From Phnomibacter ginsenosidimutans (lineage in GTDB: Bacteria > Bacteroidota > Bacteroidia > Chitinophagales > Chitinophagaceae), in contig NZ_CP046566.1 in NCBI RefSeq assembly GCF_009740285.1, positions 2,414,501 to 2,478,500 on the forward strand: 64,000 bases of DNA, given 5' to 3'. Below the pieces are notes generated by a model, which did no database searches, had not been told where the DNA came from, and was given only the letters and a program-made list of their open reading frames with translations. The stretch's first letter is position 1, and every line of letters starts with the position of its first letter. Positions 17,431 through 27,381 of this stretch are shown here, piece by piece. Both the position numbers and the translations under genes were made by a program.

Positions 17431-17437
17431 ATTTTTG
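17430..17437 (+). promoter_or_regulatory. Putative -7 element for icmF
   Basis: TATTTTTG, exact TAnnTTTG, formed from the T-tract of the preceding terminator; 26 bp before ATG 17464. Confidence 0.4.
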
Positions 17438-17463
17438 CCCCCCTAAAATTGTTGCTGCCTGCC

Positions 17464-20400
17464 ATGACTGATATTCAACCCAAGATCAGAATAGTTACTG
17501 CTGCCAGTTTGTTCGACGGACACGATGCAGCCATCAATATTATGCGCCGCATTTTGCAATCGAAAGGCGCAGAAATCATTCACCTCGGCCACAACCGGAG
17601 CGTACACGAAATTGTAGAAGCTGCTATTGAAGAAGATGCCCACGGCATTGCCATCACCAGCTATCAGGGCGGTCATGTGGAGTTTTTCAAATACATGAAA
17701 GACCTGCTCGATCAAAACGGCTGCGGCCACATCCGCATTTTTGGCGGTGGCGGTGGTACCATTTTACCAGAAGAAATTGCGGAGCTACATGCCTACGGTA
17801 TTACCCGTATTTACAGCCCCGATGACGGCCGCGAAATGGGCCTCGAAGGCATGATTGAAGATTTGCTGGAGAAGTCAAAAGCCCCAAAACAATTGAATGA
17901 TGCAGATGATTCGCTGAACTTTTGGAGTGCAGAAAAAAACTGGAACGGTCATACTCCTTTGAGTGAAGCCAAAGACATCCGGAAAGTGGCGAGAGCTATC
18001 ACAAAAGCTGAAATGGGTGTAGCCTCTACTGCTAAAGCAAATAGTGCTGCACCCGTCCTCGGCATTACCGGTGTAGGCGGTGCCGGCAAGTCTTCGGTAA
18101 CCGATGAAATTGTCCGCCGCTATCTCAGCCTTACCGAAAACAGTGGCCAAACCATTGCGGTGATTTCTGTTGACCCATCTAAAAAGAAAACCGGTGGCGC
18201 TTTGTTGGGCGACCGCATTCGCATGAACAGCATTGCCCACCCACGGGCATACATGCGTAGCCTGGCCACCCGCGAAGACAATGCCGCCCTCAGCCAACAT
18301 GTGCAGGATGCCATTGATGTGTGCAGAAATGCAGGGTATGATTTCATCATTCTCGAAAGTGCGGGTACCGGTCAAAGCGATGCATCGATTCTGGATTACT
18401 GCAACCTGAGTTTGTACGTAATGACGCCGGAATATGGAGCCGCATCGCAGTTGGAAAAAATCAATATGCTCGACTATGCCGACATCATTGCCATCAACAA
18501 GTTTGACAAAGCCGGTGCTTTGGATGCACTGGCCGATGTACGCAAGCAGTACAAACGCAACCACGGTTTGTGGACGGCCAAAGACGATGAGCTGCCGATT
18601 GTAGGCACCATGGCCAGCAAGTTCAATGATGAAGGGATGAACCACCTTTTCGACAAACTGCTGCACAGCCTGCAAACCAAACTGGGCGTAAGCTTTGGTG
18701 ATGTACAATTTGGCGAAACCGCAAAGGTTTCACAAGCCGTTATTCCCCCATCCAGAGTACGTTACCTCAGCGAAATAGCCGACAACAACCGCCAGTACGA
18801 TGCATGGGCCAAAGAGCAAGCCAACATTGCCACCAAATTGTATCAACTGAATGGTGTGTTGCAAGATGCGCCTGATAATGCAGCACTGCTACAACTGCAG
18901 CAGCAGTATCAGGATAAGCTGAGCAAAGAATGCCACAAGCTGTTGACCGATTGGCCCAATGTGGTAAAGAAATACAGCAACGAGTATTTTGAATATCAGG
19001 TTCGGGACAAAGTCATTAAACAAGCCATGACCACAACTTCGTTGAGTGGCACATCTATTAAAAAAGTAGTGCTGCCCAAGTACAAAGACTGGGGCGATGT
19101 GTTGCAATGGCAATTGCAAGAAAACGTACCGGGCGAATTTCCGTACACTGCTGGTGTGTTTGAATTGAAACGTGCCGGCGAAGATCCTACCCGCATGTTT
19201 GCCGGCGAGGGCTGCCCCAAACGCACCAACAAACGCTTTCACTATGTAAGCCACGACCAACCCGCCAAGCGTTTGAGCACTGCGTTTGACAGCGTCACAC
19301 TCTACGGCGAAGACCCCGATGCCCGCCCCGACATCTATGGCAAAATAGGCAACAGCGGTGTCAGCATTGCTACTGTGGACGATGCAAAGAAATTGTACAG
19401 CGGTTTCGATTTGTGCGACCCTCGTACTTCAGTCAGCATGACCATCAACGGACCTGCACCCATGCTGCTGGCGTTTTTCATGAACGCCGCCATTGATCAG
19501 CAGTGCGAAAAATGGATTACAGAAAACAACCAATGGGAAAAAGTGCAAGCCTATGCGGCGGAGAAATACCGCCATGTGCCGCGACCACAATATGTAAATC
19601 CCAATGTGACTGGTCATTTGCCCGAAGGCAATAACGGACTTGGATTGCAGCTGCTTGGCCTGAGTGGCGATGAAGTGCTACCTGCAGAGGCGTATGCGCA
19701 ATGCAAACAAACCGCTTTGCAACAAGTACGTGGTACCGTACAGGCTGATATTCTGAAAGAAGACCAGGCGCAAAACACCTGTATTTTCAGCACAGAGTTT
19801 GCCCTGAAACTGATGGGCGATGTGCAGGAATATTTTATTGAAAACAAGGTGCGGAATTTCTACAGCGTAAGCATCAGCGGCTACCACATTGCGGAAGCCG
19901 GCGCCAACCCCATCACGCAGCTGGCATTTACACTGGCCAATGGTTTTACCTATGTAGAATACTATCTGAGCCGTGGCATGCACATCGATGATTTTGCCCC
20001 CAACCTGAGCTTCTTTTTCAGCAATGGCATGGACCCCGAGTACAGTGTGATTGGCCGTGTGGCCCGCCGCATTTGGGCCAAGGCCATGAAGTATAAATAC
20101 AAAGGCAACGACCGCAGTCAAAAGTTGAAATACCACATTCAAACCAGTGGCCGCAGCCTGCATGCACAGGAAATTGATTTCAACGATATCCGCACCACAC
20201 TGCAAGCATTGTATGCCATTTACGACAACTGCAACAGCCTGCACACCAATGCGTATGATGAAGCGATAACAACACCTACGGAAGAAAGTGTACGCCGTGC
20301 CATGGCCATTCAGCTCATCATCAACCGTGAGCTCGGCAGTGCCAAAACGGAGAACTTTACGCAGGGCTCCTTCATTATTGAAGAGCTGACTGATTTGGTA

Positions 20401-20829
20401 GAAGCGGCCGTGTTGAAAGAGTTTGACCGCATTACCGAACGTGGCGGTGTTTTGGGTGCTATGGAACGCATGTATCAGCGCAATAAAATACAGGAAGAAA
20501 GCCTCCATTATGAAATGCTGAAACATACCGGCGAACTGCCCATTGTTGGTGTAAATACTTTCCTCAACAAGCAAGGCAGCCCTACGCAAATACCTGGTGA
20601 AGTCATCCGCAGCACCACTGAAGAAAAGGAGCAGCAAATAAAGAACCTGCAGGCATTTTGGCGGCGCAATGAAGGCAAGAGCAAAGCGGCTTTGCAACAG
20701 CTGAAACAAGTAGCCATCAACAATGGTAACCTGTTTGAAGCGCTGATGGAAACGGTGAAATATTGTTCGCTGGGGCAAATTACCAAAGCCTTGTACGAAG
20801 TGGGCGGACAGTACCGACGCAATATGTAA
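17464..20829 (+). CDS. icmF: Fused isobutyryl-CoA mutase IcmF (B12-dependent)
   Basis: 1121 residues in the IcmF order: B12-binding domain (8-135; DGHDAA with axial His20, SYQGGH, GGGGGT), MeaI-like G-protein chaperone (about 195-420; P-loop GVGGAGKS at 203-210), linker, then the acyl-CoA mutase TIM barrel (about 560-1100). The enzyme interconverts isobutyryl-CoA and n-butyryl-CoA, and in some members pivalyl- and isovaleryl-CoA, with its own GTPase guarding the cofactor. Start ATG 17464 ([21 protein letters not shown]) is preferred over an upstream in-frame ATG that would read through the ridA terminator. A terminator follows. Substrate choice within the IcmF group is not certain. Confidence 0.93.
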   Translation: MTDIQPKIRIVTAASLFDGHDAAINIMRRILQSKGAEIIHLGHNRSVHEIVEAAIEEDAHGIAITSYQGGHVEFFKYMKDLLDQNGCGHIRIFGGGGGTILPEEIAELHAYGITRIYSPDDGREMGLEGMIEDLLEKSKAPKQLNDADDSLNFWSAEKNWNGHTPLSEAKDIRKVARAITKAEMGVASTAKANSAAPVLGITGVGGAGKSSVTDEIVRRYLSLTENSGQTIAVISVDPSKKKTGGALLGDRIRMNSIAHPRAYMRSLATREDNAALSQHVQDAIDVCRNAGYDFIILESAGTGQSDASILDYCNLSLYVMTPEYGAASQLEKINMLDYADIIAINKFDKAGALDALADVRKQYKRNHGLWTAKDDELPIVGTMASKFNDEGMNHLFDKLLHSLQTKLGVSFGDVQFGETAKVSQAVIPPSRVRYLSEIADNNRQYDAWAKEQANIATKLYQLNGVLQDAPDNAALLQLQQQYQDKLSKECHKLLTDWPNVVKKYSNEYFEYQVRDKVIKQAMTTTSLSGTSIKKVVLPKYKDWGDVLQWQLQENVPGEFPYTAGVFELKRAGEDPTRMFAGEGCPKRTNKRFHYVSHDQPAKRLSTAFDSVTLYGEDPDARPDIYGKIGNSGVSIATVDDAKKLYSGFDLCDPRTSVSMTINGPAPMLLAFFMNAAIDQQCEKWITENNQWEKVQAYAAEKYRHVPRPQYVNPNVTGHLPEGNNGLGLQLLGLSGDEVLPAEAYAQCKQTALQQVRGTVQADILKEDQAQNTCIFSTEFALKLMGDVQEYFIENKVRNFYSVSISGYHIAEAGANPITQLAFTLANGFTYVEYYLSRGMHIDDFAPNLSFFFSNGMDPEYSVIGRVARRIWAKAMKYKYKGNDRSQKLKYHIQTSGRSLHAQEIDFNDIRTTLQALYAIYDNCNSLHTNAYDEAITTPTEESVRRAMAIQLIINRELGSAKTENFTQGSFIIEELTDLVEAAVLKEFDRITERGGVLGAMERMYQRNKIQEESLHYEMLKHTGELPIVGVNTFLNKQGSPTQIPGEVIRSTTEEKEQQIKNLQAFWRRNEGKSKAALQQLKQVAINNGNLFEALMETVKYCSLGQITKALYEVGGQYRRNM

Positions 20830-20852
20830 ACAAGAGATACAGTATAAAAGCA

Positions 20853-20875
20853 AAGGGAGCCGAAATGGCTCCCTT
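20853..20875 (+). terminator. Terminator of icmF
   Basis: 9-bp stem AAGGGAGCC/GGCTCCCTT with a GAAAT loop, followed by GCTGTTTG, 23 bp after the stop. It can also serve the convergent WG-repeat gene. Confidence 0.75.
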
Positions 20876-20906
20876 GCTGTTTGTCCACACACTCATCAGC
20901 CCACAG

Positions 20907-21488
20907 CTATTGCTGCACCACCGCATTGTAGCGGTTGATATAGATTGTCTTTTCGCCTTTCATTACTTTGGCTACTCCGTCCATAAAACTTTCGGCATGG
21001 TGATACATATATGGAATCACGAGCTTGCCGTTGGTATCAATAAATCCCCAGTAACCTTTGGCATTGGCCACTGCTGCTAATTGCTCATGAAAGCCACGGG
21101 CATTGTCGAAAGTCAATGGAATAATTTCTTTTCCTTGAAAATTGATGAAGCCCCATTTATTGTTGCGCTTTACCGCAGCCAGTCCATCGTGAAAGCACAA
21201 TGCATCTTCAAACTTTGGCTCGATGGTTATATTGCCCAAACTGTCTACATAGCCCCACACATCCCCTTTTCTCACGGGAGCATAGCCCTCACTCATGGTA
21301 GAAGATTCATCATACACCAGTGGCACTACCACTTTGCCATCCTTATTTACAAACCCGTATTTACCACTCTTTTTTACAAGGCTTACGCCATTGGATAAAT
21401 CGTTGACGAAATCGTATTCTTTAGCCCATTTTTGTGCAAAAACCGGCATGAAAAATGGCAACAGCAAAACAAACATGAGTTTTTTCAT
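20907..21488 (-). CDS. Secreted WG-repeat protein
   Basis: 193 residues with a signal peptide (MKKLMFVLLLPFFMPVFAQ). Five WG/KWGF-type repeats follow at roughly 33-66, 67-100, 101-125, 126-158 and 159-190 (KYGFVNKDGK, VWGYVDSLGN, KWGFINFQGK, YWGFIDTNGK, and a last degenerate one). The repeat is common in Bacteroidota and forms beta-hairpin arrays; no enzyme activity is known for such short members. It is monocistronic and convergent with icmF. Confidence 0.88.
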   Translation of the reverse strand: MKKLMFVLLLPFFMPVFAQKWAKEYDFVNDLSNGVSLVKKSGKYGFVNKDGKVVVPLVYDESSTMSEGYAPVRKGDVWGYVDSLGNITIEPKFEDALCFHDGLAAVKRNNKWGFINFQGKEIIPLTFDNARGFHEQLAAVANAKGYWGFIDTNGKLVIPYMYHHAESFMDGVAKVMKGEKTIYINRYNAVVQQ

Positions 21489-21702
21489 GGCAGCAAATTT
21501 TAAGGGTGAAACGAAGTAAATAACGCATAGAAAAGTTACGCCATGTATTGCCGGATAAACATGATTAAAGTCACGGATAGCAAGCCTTTCGACGAAATCC
21601 TCTCTTCATCAAAAATGTTTTGCTGCATGGCCAAAAGTAAATTGGGCAATGCCGCGGCTTTCATTACCTTGAACCCCTACTCTACAATTTAAACTCCGGT
21701 AT

Positions 21703-22575
21703 ATGTCTGCCTCCATTACGTTGCACAATCCTTATTTAACCGTACGCATCAAGAGCAAGGGTGCAGAACTCTGCAGTGTGCGGCACAGCAATGAATTGGA
21801 ATATATGTGGCAGGCCGGAGAGGCTTGGCCGAAGCATTCTCCTGTATTGTTTCCCATTGTTGGTACGCTTGTCAACAACACATATACTTACGAAGGAAAC
21901 AGCTATTCATTACCAAGGCATGGCTTTGCCCGTGACATGGAATTTACACCTACACAACTGAGTGAAACTGTCGCAAAATTTACCCTGCGCAGCAATGCAC
22001 ATACGTTACAAGTGTACCCTTTTCCATTCCGGTTGCATTTGCAATACGAATTGCACAACGACAGCATTTGCTGTAGTTATGAAATAGAAAACATCGGTGA
22101 CAGTGACATGTATTTTTCTGTTGGTGGCCATCCGGCATTTGCAGTACCCTTGCAATCAACAGAGCAGTACAGCGATTACCAATTGAGATTTAGCGAAACA
22201 GAGCCATTGCTGCGTTGGAAACTCGACAATGGATTATTGCGCAACGACACAGCACCTGTAGCCGGACAGTTGAACAATACATTGCCTTTGCAGCCTTCTC
22301 TATTTTATGAAGATGCCATCGTATTGAAACACTTACAAAGCGAAACAGTAAGCCTCTTAAATGCTGATGCATCACATGGTATTGAGTTTCGCATCAAAGA
22401 GTTTCCGCACCTCGGTATTTGGGGTGCTAAAGATGCACCGTTTGTTTGCATTGAACCATGGTGTGGCCATGCAGATCCGGTCAATCATTCGCAGCACATT
22501 ACTGAAAAGCCAGGCATAGAAACACTTGCGCCGGGTGGCTTTTGGCAACGTAGCTGGCAGGCTCGGTTTTTTTAA
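21703..22575 (+). CDS. Aldose 1-epimerase family protein (LacX-like)
   Basis: 290 residues of the galactose mutarotase-like beta-sandwich. Family marks are GAELCSVRH near 20, HGFARDMEF (about 73-81), SVGGHPAFAVP (about 138-148) and PWCGHADP (about 250-257). Members interconvert sugar anomers or act on hexose-6-phosphates; the exact sugar is unknown. Transcribed alone and convergent with the CAP-domain gene, with only 4 bp between the stops. Confidence 0.88.
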   Translation: MSASITLHNPYLTVRIKSKGAELCSVRHSNELEYMWQAGEAWPKHSPVLFPIVGTLVNNTYTYEGNSYSLPRHGFARDMEFTPTQLSETVAKFTLRSNAHTLQVYPFPFRLHLQYELHNDSICCSYEIENIGDSDMYFSVGGHPAFAVPLQSTEQYSDYQLRFSETEPLLRWKLDNGLLRNDTAPVAGQLNNTLPLQPSLFYEDAIVLKHLQSETVSLLNADASHGIEFRIKEFPHLGIWGAKDAPFVCIEPWCGHADPVNHSQHITEKPGIETLAPGGFWQRSWQARFF

Positions 22576-22579
22576 TACG

Positions 22580-23212
22580 CTAATAAAAGTTCAACACCAA
22601 CGTGGTATTGTACGTAGCATGTGGCGCAATAGCCGGGCCAAGTTTGCTATAGCTACCCAGCAGCATGTTTCGGTGACCGAGTGAAGGCACCCCTTTATCA
22701 ATCAGCAAACTTGTAATCATATCAACAGGTTCGGTATAACCGTAATGACAACTTTCTCCACTGTAGTGCATCAATTGATTACAAGCTTCTGAAATTCTAT
22801 CGTGGCCCACATAGCCAGCCTTGCCGGTGCTTTGTGCGTGGCACCGGGCACTCACCCAACACAGCGAGTCGGGTTGCAACAATGGCAATGGCTTCATGCG
22901 GAGCAGGGCTTGCATCAGGCTATTGTATTCGGCACTTTGCGCAATGTCCATTTCAAAAGATCGGTTGGGAAATTTCTTCAGTACTGTATTGGCAAACAAT
23001 GGCGGGTTCATCCGAACCATGTTGAGAATGGCCAATACTTCTTTTTCCTGCGCTGATAAATACCGGGCATTGGCACCAGTATTTGCTTTGGCATACATGG
23101 CATTGGTCCATGCAGGAGAAAAGGAGGCCAGCGGATTGCCAGCCCGCAAACTTAGTGGTGCAAAAAACAACGAAAACATCATGAACAAAAACAACAGCCA
23201 GACAGGTTTCAT
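22580..23212 (-). CDS. Secreted CAP-domain (SCP/PR-1-like) protein
   Basis: 210 residues from ATG 23212, where a signal peptide begins (MKPVWLLFLFMMFSLFFAPLSLRAG); the upstream in-frame ATG would bury it. The CAP domain is seen in EVLAILNMVRMNPPLFA, the GYVGHDR motif (His) and GHRNMLLGSYSKLGPAIA, with VLNFY at the end. In the family a His/Glu cavity binds ligands; some bacterial members are surface or lipid-binding proteins. Four Cys are present and could form disulfides. Confidence 0.82.
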   Translation of the reverse strand: MKPVWLLFLFMMFSLFFAPLSLRAGNPLASFSPAWTNAMYAKANTGANARYLSAQEKEVLAILNMVRMNPPLFANTVLKKFPNRSFEMDIAQSAEYNSLMQALLRMKPLPLLQPDSLCWVSARCHAQSTGKAGYVGHDRISEACNQLMHYSGESCHYGYTEPVDMITSLLIDKGVPSLGHRNMLLGSYSKLGPAIAPHATYNTTLVLNFY

Positions 23213-23339
23213 ACCAAGGGTTTTGCGGTAAACGCTATGAAACGAAAGGCTATTGTAATGCAGGGGCAAAAAAGGGCCAGGTGAAGAATCACCCGGCCAT
23301 TCAATTGTGATTTGGATTTATAAATACACCATTGTCGCC

Positions 23340-26300
23340 TTAATGAACTACCACAAACTGCTTATTGATTTGCAGGTGGCTGCTTTGCATTTGGATGAAG
23401 TATACGCCAGCGGCGAGTTTACTTACATCAACCATTTGCTGATTTTGTCCTTTGAAAATTTGCACTGGCTTGAGGCTGATAACAGTACCTGTAGCGCTGG
23501 TGATTTTCAAGGTTGCTTTTTCTTCTATTGTACTTTCAAAACGAACACTCATGTGCTTGCTGGCAGGGTTAGGATACACTGTTGTTCCGGTAGCAGTTTC
23601 ATCGCTGGCCATCATAGCACCCAGTTGAGGAGCCCAGGCATTTTCGCTGAGTTCTGCCAACAGGTTGTAGCAACTAGCAGCGTTGTAGCTTCCGTTTTTA
23701 CCAATCACCTGTACATAGTAAGTAGCACGTTTTGCTGTGGTATTAAAGATGATGACATCATTGCCGGTACCAGTATTGTTAGAAGCGGCAACCATGCGGT
23801 AGTTTCTGTCAAAGAGATACACATCGTAATCGGCAGGCAGCTGGCTCAATGTCACCCGGATGTTGGTCAGGTTGTTGTTGCCCACTGTAAACTTAAACCA
23901 GTCTTCATCGGTGCTAATGCTGATGCCAGCGTTGATGGCTGTACCTGGAGTAATCAGTTTTGCTTGTTTAGAACTGTTGTTGGGTTCATAAATATCGTTG
24001 CACACTACAGGAGTAGCAGTAGTAAACTGAGCTTCGCTGTAAATGCTGGCAGCACCGGCATTGCAATTTGTTTTTACTCTCCAGCTGTAAGCAGTAGCAG
24101 GAGCTACACCAGACAAAGTAACAGTAGTGGTGGTAGCGGCTGCATTCAACACTGTCCAGCTGCTGGCTGCAGTTTCTTTGAAAGACACTTCATAACTCTG
24201 TGCACCGGTAACCGCACTCCAGCTAATGCTGGCGGCTACAGTGGTAATGTTGCTGCTGTTCAATCCGGTGGGCGCATTGCAACCAACCAGTGATTGAAAC
24301 TGACTGGTAGAATAAGCACCTGTAGTACCGGCACAAACGGCAGCTACACGCCAGTTGTAATTGGTAGCTTCTTGCAGGTTGGTCATGTTTACAGAGGTAG
24401 CAGTAAGGTTGCTGGCTATTACAGTCCAACTGGTAGCCCCAGCCACCTGATACTCTACAGTATAAGAAGAAGCACCGCTTACGGCATCCCAAGACACGGT
24501 AGCAGAAGTAGCTGTAACTGCAGTAACTGCAAGGTTAGCTGGTGTACCACAAGATTGAGTAGTAGCACCAATCAGTTGACGTTCCCATACACCACGTCCG
24601 TAAGAAGCAATGCGCAACAGCTGACCTTGCTTCTGAATTTTGATATCATTGATGGCTACCAGAGGAAGGTTGTTGGTAACATCTACCCAACCGTTAGACG
24701 TGTTGCTGCGATAGAAAATACCAATGTTCATGCCTACATATACAGTTTCGTCGGCATTGTCATCTATCACAATGGTACGGGCTATTACGCTGGGTAAATT
24801 GTCGGACACATTGGTGAAAGAAGCGCCAGCATTGGTAGAGAGCAGCACCCGGCTGAATGTACTGTTACAAGCCACATACACTTTTGCAGGATCTACAGGA
24901 CTAACTGCGATATCATTAATGGCAGCAGCTACAGTTGTAGTAGCCCAAGTGGTTCCGCCATCAGTAGTTCTGAAAAGCGTAGTGCCTTTAGAAGCATACA
25001 TGTAGTTAGGATTGCTTGGTGCAATGGCCATAGCAGTGAGCGAAGTATTGATGGCGCTTCCAGAAATTTTAGTCCAGGTATCACCATTGTTGGTGCTTTT
25101 GAAAATACCCGTCCAGCCACCATACATAGTACCTGTTGCTTCATCCATATCCAATGGAGTCACCCATTCGCCGGTAGATGGACGGTTGAGTGTAGTGTAG
25201 CTAAGGCCACCATTGCTACTGCGGTATATGGTACCGTTTTGGCTGGTGCCCAACATCAGGTTGGCATTGCTGGGGTGAATCAGTCCGTCCATACCATCTG
25301 CACCCAGCCAGTCGCTCCACACACCATTGTTGAATACACTAGATCCATTGTCTTGCGCACCACCGGTGAAAATTTGAGCGTCGGTTTTGCTGTTGGCTAT
25401 GCGGTAAAACTGACGAATGCCTAAGCCTGCACTCGGATCAATCCAGTTGTCACCAGCATCTACAGATTTGAAAATACCACCATCTGAACCAGAGTATACG
25501 GTACTTCTGGCCCACTCCATGGCATGCACATCAGCATGGTTGTAACCAATACTGTTGGGGTAAGACCATGCAGTTACAGGTGCAAAGGTTTTGCCGGCAT
25601 CGGTCGATTTGAAGACGATGATTCCTGCAAGATAAATTTCGTTTGCATTTGAGGGATTGGCCACCAACGCCATATCATAGCCAGCTTGTCCACCAATGCC
25701 GCAACCAGTTGTTTCATAACCAAAAAAGTTTGTACAACCGGTTGATGAGCCTTCGATAACGGTAGTGAAGGTTAAACCGGCGTCGTGAGAGATATAAAGT
25801 TTACCAAATTCATTGCCATTTGCTTGTGCGATGTACACACGGTCGGGGCTGGCAGGGCTTACAGCAATCAGGCTGCGGCCACTGGCAGTAATACCTTGTG
25901 CAGTAGAAAGTGTTGTCCAGGTAATTCCGGCATCGTTGCTACGCAATACCACAGTACTGCCGGCTGCATAAATAATAGATGAGTTACCAGGTTTGAATTC
26001 CAAATCTTCCAATGTACCAGTGTACGTTCTTGTCCATGCACCACCGCCATTGGTACTGCGCCAGATACCGTTTGCTGCACACACAAACACGTTGTTTGAG
26101 TTAGCAGGGTCAACAACAATTTTGCGAATGATACCCGTCATACCAGTATTGATGGGTGCCCATGTAGCTCCACCATCCAAAGATTTAATAACGACGTTTG
26201 CATTGCTGCCTGCGTAAACGGTTTCAGGATTGTTTGGATCAATGGTTACGCTGTACATATTCATCCACAAACCATTGAAGTCGGTGAGCGGCGCCCAGCT

Positions 26301-26804
26301 ATTACCACCGGTTACAGTTTTCCAAACACCACCACCGGGAGAAGTGATATATATAATATTGGTATCAGTAGGATGAACGGCCAATGCAGTGATACGGCCA
26401 ACGCCGGGGTTCCAACCACCGGTACGATTCCAGTTAAAGGGGCCTTTTTCTACCCATGGACCTGAAGCTACAGGCAAATTGAGATTGGCATTGGTAGCCA
26501 CCAGGGTATCTTTTGTTTGAAAGCTTTTGTAAGCAATCCAATCATGCTCAGGCGCCAAACGGAAGCCTTTTTCATCGGTATGAAATTGCACTTCGTATAA
26601 CCAGCGCTGATATTGCTTATAGCCAGTACCACGTTCGGTACCAGTACTATCGAAGTACTTTTTGGCCAGTTGCTGTATTTGCTGAATGCTCAAATCTCTT
26701 CTCTCCATCAGAGAGAAAATGTCTGTTTGGGCAAATAAAGAGGTTACAATGAGGACAAAAAATCCCACAACCCCTATCCGGCGGAGGATAAGCGTTAACA
26801 TCAC
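23340..26804 (-). CDS. Large type IX-secreted protein: BNR/VPS10-like propeller, fibronectin III, PPC and sorting domains
   Basis: 1154 residues. Signal peptide to about residue 26 (SLFAQ). Residues about 110-740 are sialidase/VPS10-like repeats (STDGGTTWA, SNDAGITWTTL and many others), forming one or two propellers. Two fibronectin type III modules follow (about 755-835 and 840-925). A bacterial pre-peptidase C-terminal (PPC) domain spans about 935-1050 (DIYEPNNSSKQAKLI...DEDWFKF). A type IX secretion sorting domain ends the protein (VYPNPASKHMSVRF...GVYFIQMQS...KQFVVVH). No protease or glycosidase site is visible, so a surface-binding role is more likely. It is monocistronic. Confidence 0.9.
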   Translation of the reverse strand: MMLTLILRRIGVVGFFVLIVTSLFAQTDIFSLMERRDLSIQQIQQLAKKYFDSTGTERGTGYKQYQRWLYEVQFHTDEKGFRLAPEHDWIAYKSFQTKDTLVATNANLNLPVASGPWVEKGPFNWNRTGGWNPGVGRITALAVHPTDTNIIYITSPGGGVWKTVTGGNSWAPLTDFNGLWMNMYSVTIDPNNPETVYAGSNANVVIKSLDGGATWAPINTGMTGIIRKIVVDPANSNNVFVCAANGIWRSTNGGGAWTRTYTGTLEDLEFKPGNSSIIYAAGSTVVLRSNDAGITWTTLSTAQGITASGRSLIAVSPASPDRVYIAQANGNEFGKLYISHDAGLTFTTVIEGSSTGCTNFFGYETTGCGIGGQAGYDMALVANPSNANEIYLAGIIVFKSTDAGKTFAPVTAWSYPNSIGYNHADVHAMEWARSTVYSGSDGGIFKSVDAGDNWIDPSAGLGIRQFYRIANSKTDAQIFTGGAQDNGSSVFNNGVWSDWLGADGMDGLIHPSNANLMLGTSQNGTIYRSSNGGLSYTTLNRPSTGEWVTPLDMDEATGTMYGGWTGIFKSTNNGDTWTKISGSAINTSLTAMAIAPSNPNYMYASKGTTLFRTTDGGTTWATTTVAAAINDIAVSPVDPAKVYVACNSTFSRVLLSTNAGASFTNVSDNLPSVIARTIVIDDNADETVYVGMNIGIFYRSNTSNGWVDVTNNLPLVAINDIKIQKQGQLLRIASYGRGVWERQLIGATTQSCGTPANLAVTAVTATSATVSWDAVSGASSYTVEYQVAGATSWTVIASNLTATSVNMTNLQEATNYNWRVAAVCAGTTGAYSTSQFQSLVGCNAPTGLNSSNITTVAASISWSAVTGAQSYEVSFKETAASSWTVLNAAATTTTVTLSGVAPATAYSWRVKTNCNAGAASIYSEAQFTTATPVVCNDIYEPNNSSKQAKLITPGTAINAGISISTDEDWFKFTVGNNNLTNIRVTLSQLPADYDVYLFDRNYRMVAASNNTGTGNDVIIFNTTAKRATYYVQVIGKNGSYNAASCYNLLAELSENAWAPQLGAMMASDETATGTTVYPNPASKHMSVRFESTIEEKATLKITSATGTVISLKPVQIFKGQNQQMVDVSKLAAGVYFIQMQSSHLQINKQFVVVH

Positions 26805-27113
26805 AATTGAATTAAGTGGTGAGTAAATGCGCCTGAACTCGATGAGTCCAATAGCGATTGCTACCAGTTTAAGAAGTCGGGGGCGGTTATTACACCCAAT
26901 CCGTTTGTCGGTTGGGTAAGTTGCGACGATGGTTAATCGTGGTGGCAGTCAGTTCGCGACAAAGCTGAAAGCCGGAAAATCTCATGGTGTGTTCTTGGTT
27001 CACTTCGCAGCTCTTAAAAGGGTCAGCCATGTCCGTTTTTTGAGCCGCTTCAGCCATTAAAGTGTGACCTTCAATGTTGATACAATATTAGTGCCAATTT
27101 TCCACACCCCTTG

Positions 27114-27131
27114 TAGTCCAGCATAGGACTA
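27114..27131. promoter_or_regulatory. Palindrome TAGTCC-N6-GGACTA
   Basis: Perfect 6-bp arms with a 6-bp spacer, 45 bp from a second palindrome. Operator-like; it could serve either divergent gene. Confidence 0.3.
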
Positions 27132-27175
27132 TACCGTTTTTTTACTACTACAACGCCTGTCATTGTTGCTACATC

Positions 27176-27200
27176 CATGTCGTAATCAGACTACGACATG
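27176..27200. promoter_or_regulatory. Palindrome CATGTCGTA-N7-TACGACATG
   Basis: Perfect 9-bp arms, 7-bp spacer, with no T-tract and no gene ending nearby, so it is more like an operator or leader hairpin than a terminator. Confidence 0.35.
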
Positions 27201-27381
27201 CTGTAAATCAAGAATTTACAACTATCATCAAAAATGACTACGCCCCGTGCCAACTTTTTTCCGTCGGCTTGTAGTTATCCACATACATTTTATTCATTCC
27301 CGTTATACCTGCGGGTTTTACCCTTGGTTTGCCGTCAAACCACCGACCTTCCGGGGCAAATCCGGAAACCGCCATTACTCC

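Larger units (their letters stand above)
26805..27381. other. 577-bp divergent intergenic region with two palindromes
   Basis: No convincing gene here. It separates the minus-strand type IX-secreted protein from the plus-strand amidase gene and holds two perfect inverted repeats, listed separately. Short open frames here overlap the amidase gene or lack coding character. Confidence 0.5.

Noticed and set aside
19678-20892. 404-residue open frame on the minus strand inside icmF
   Set aside because: It lies opposite a full-length, clearly homologous gene; its sequence is Cys/His/Phe-rich with no domain. An antisense shadow of biased codons.
23307-24293. 328-residue plus-strand frame opposite the type IX-secreted protein
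   Set aside because: Cys/Ser-rich mirror of the sorting and PPC domains; the minus-strand gene is clearly coding.
26805-27110. tRNA or small structured RNA in the gap before the amidase
   Set aside because: No cloverleaf or known riboswitch pattern could be fitted by eye.
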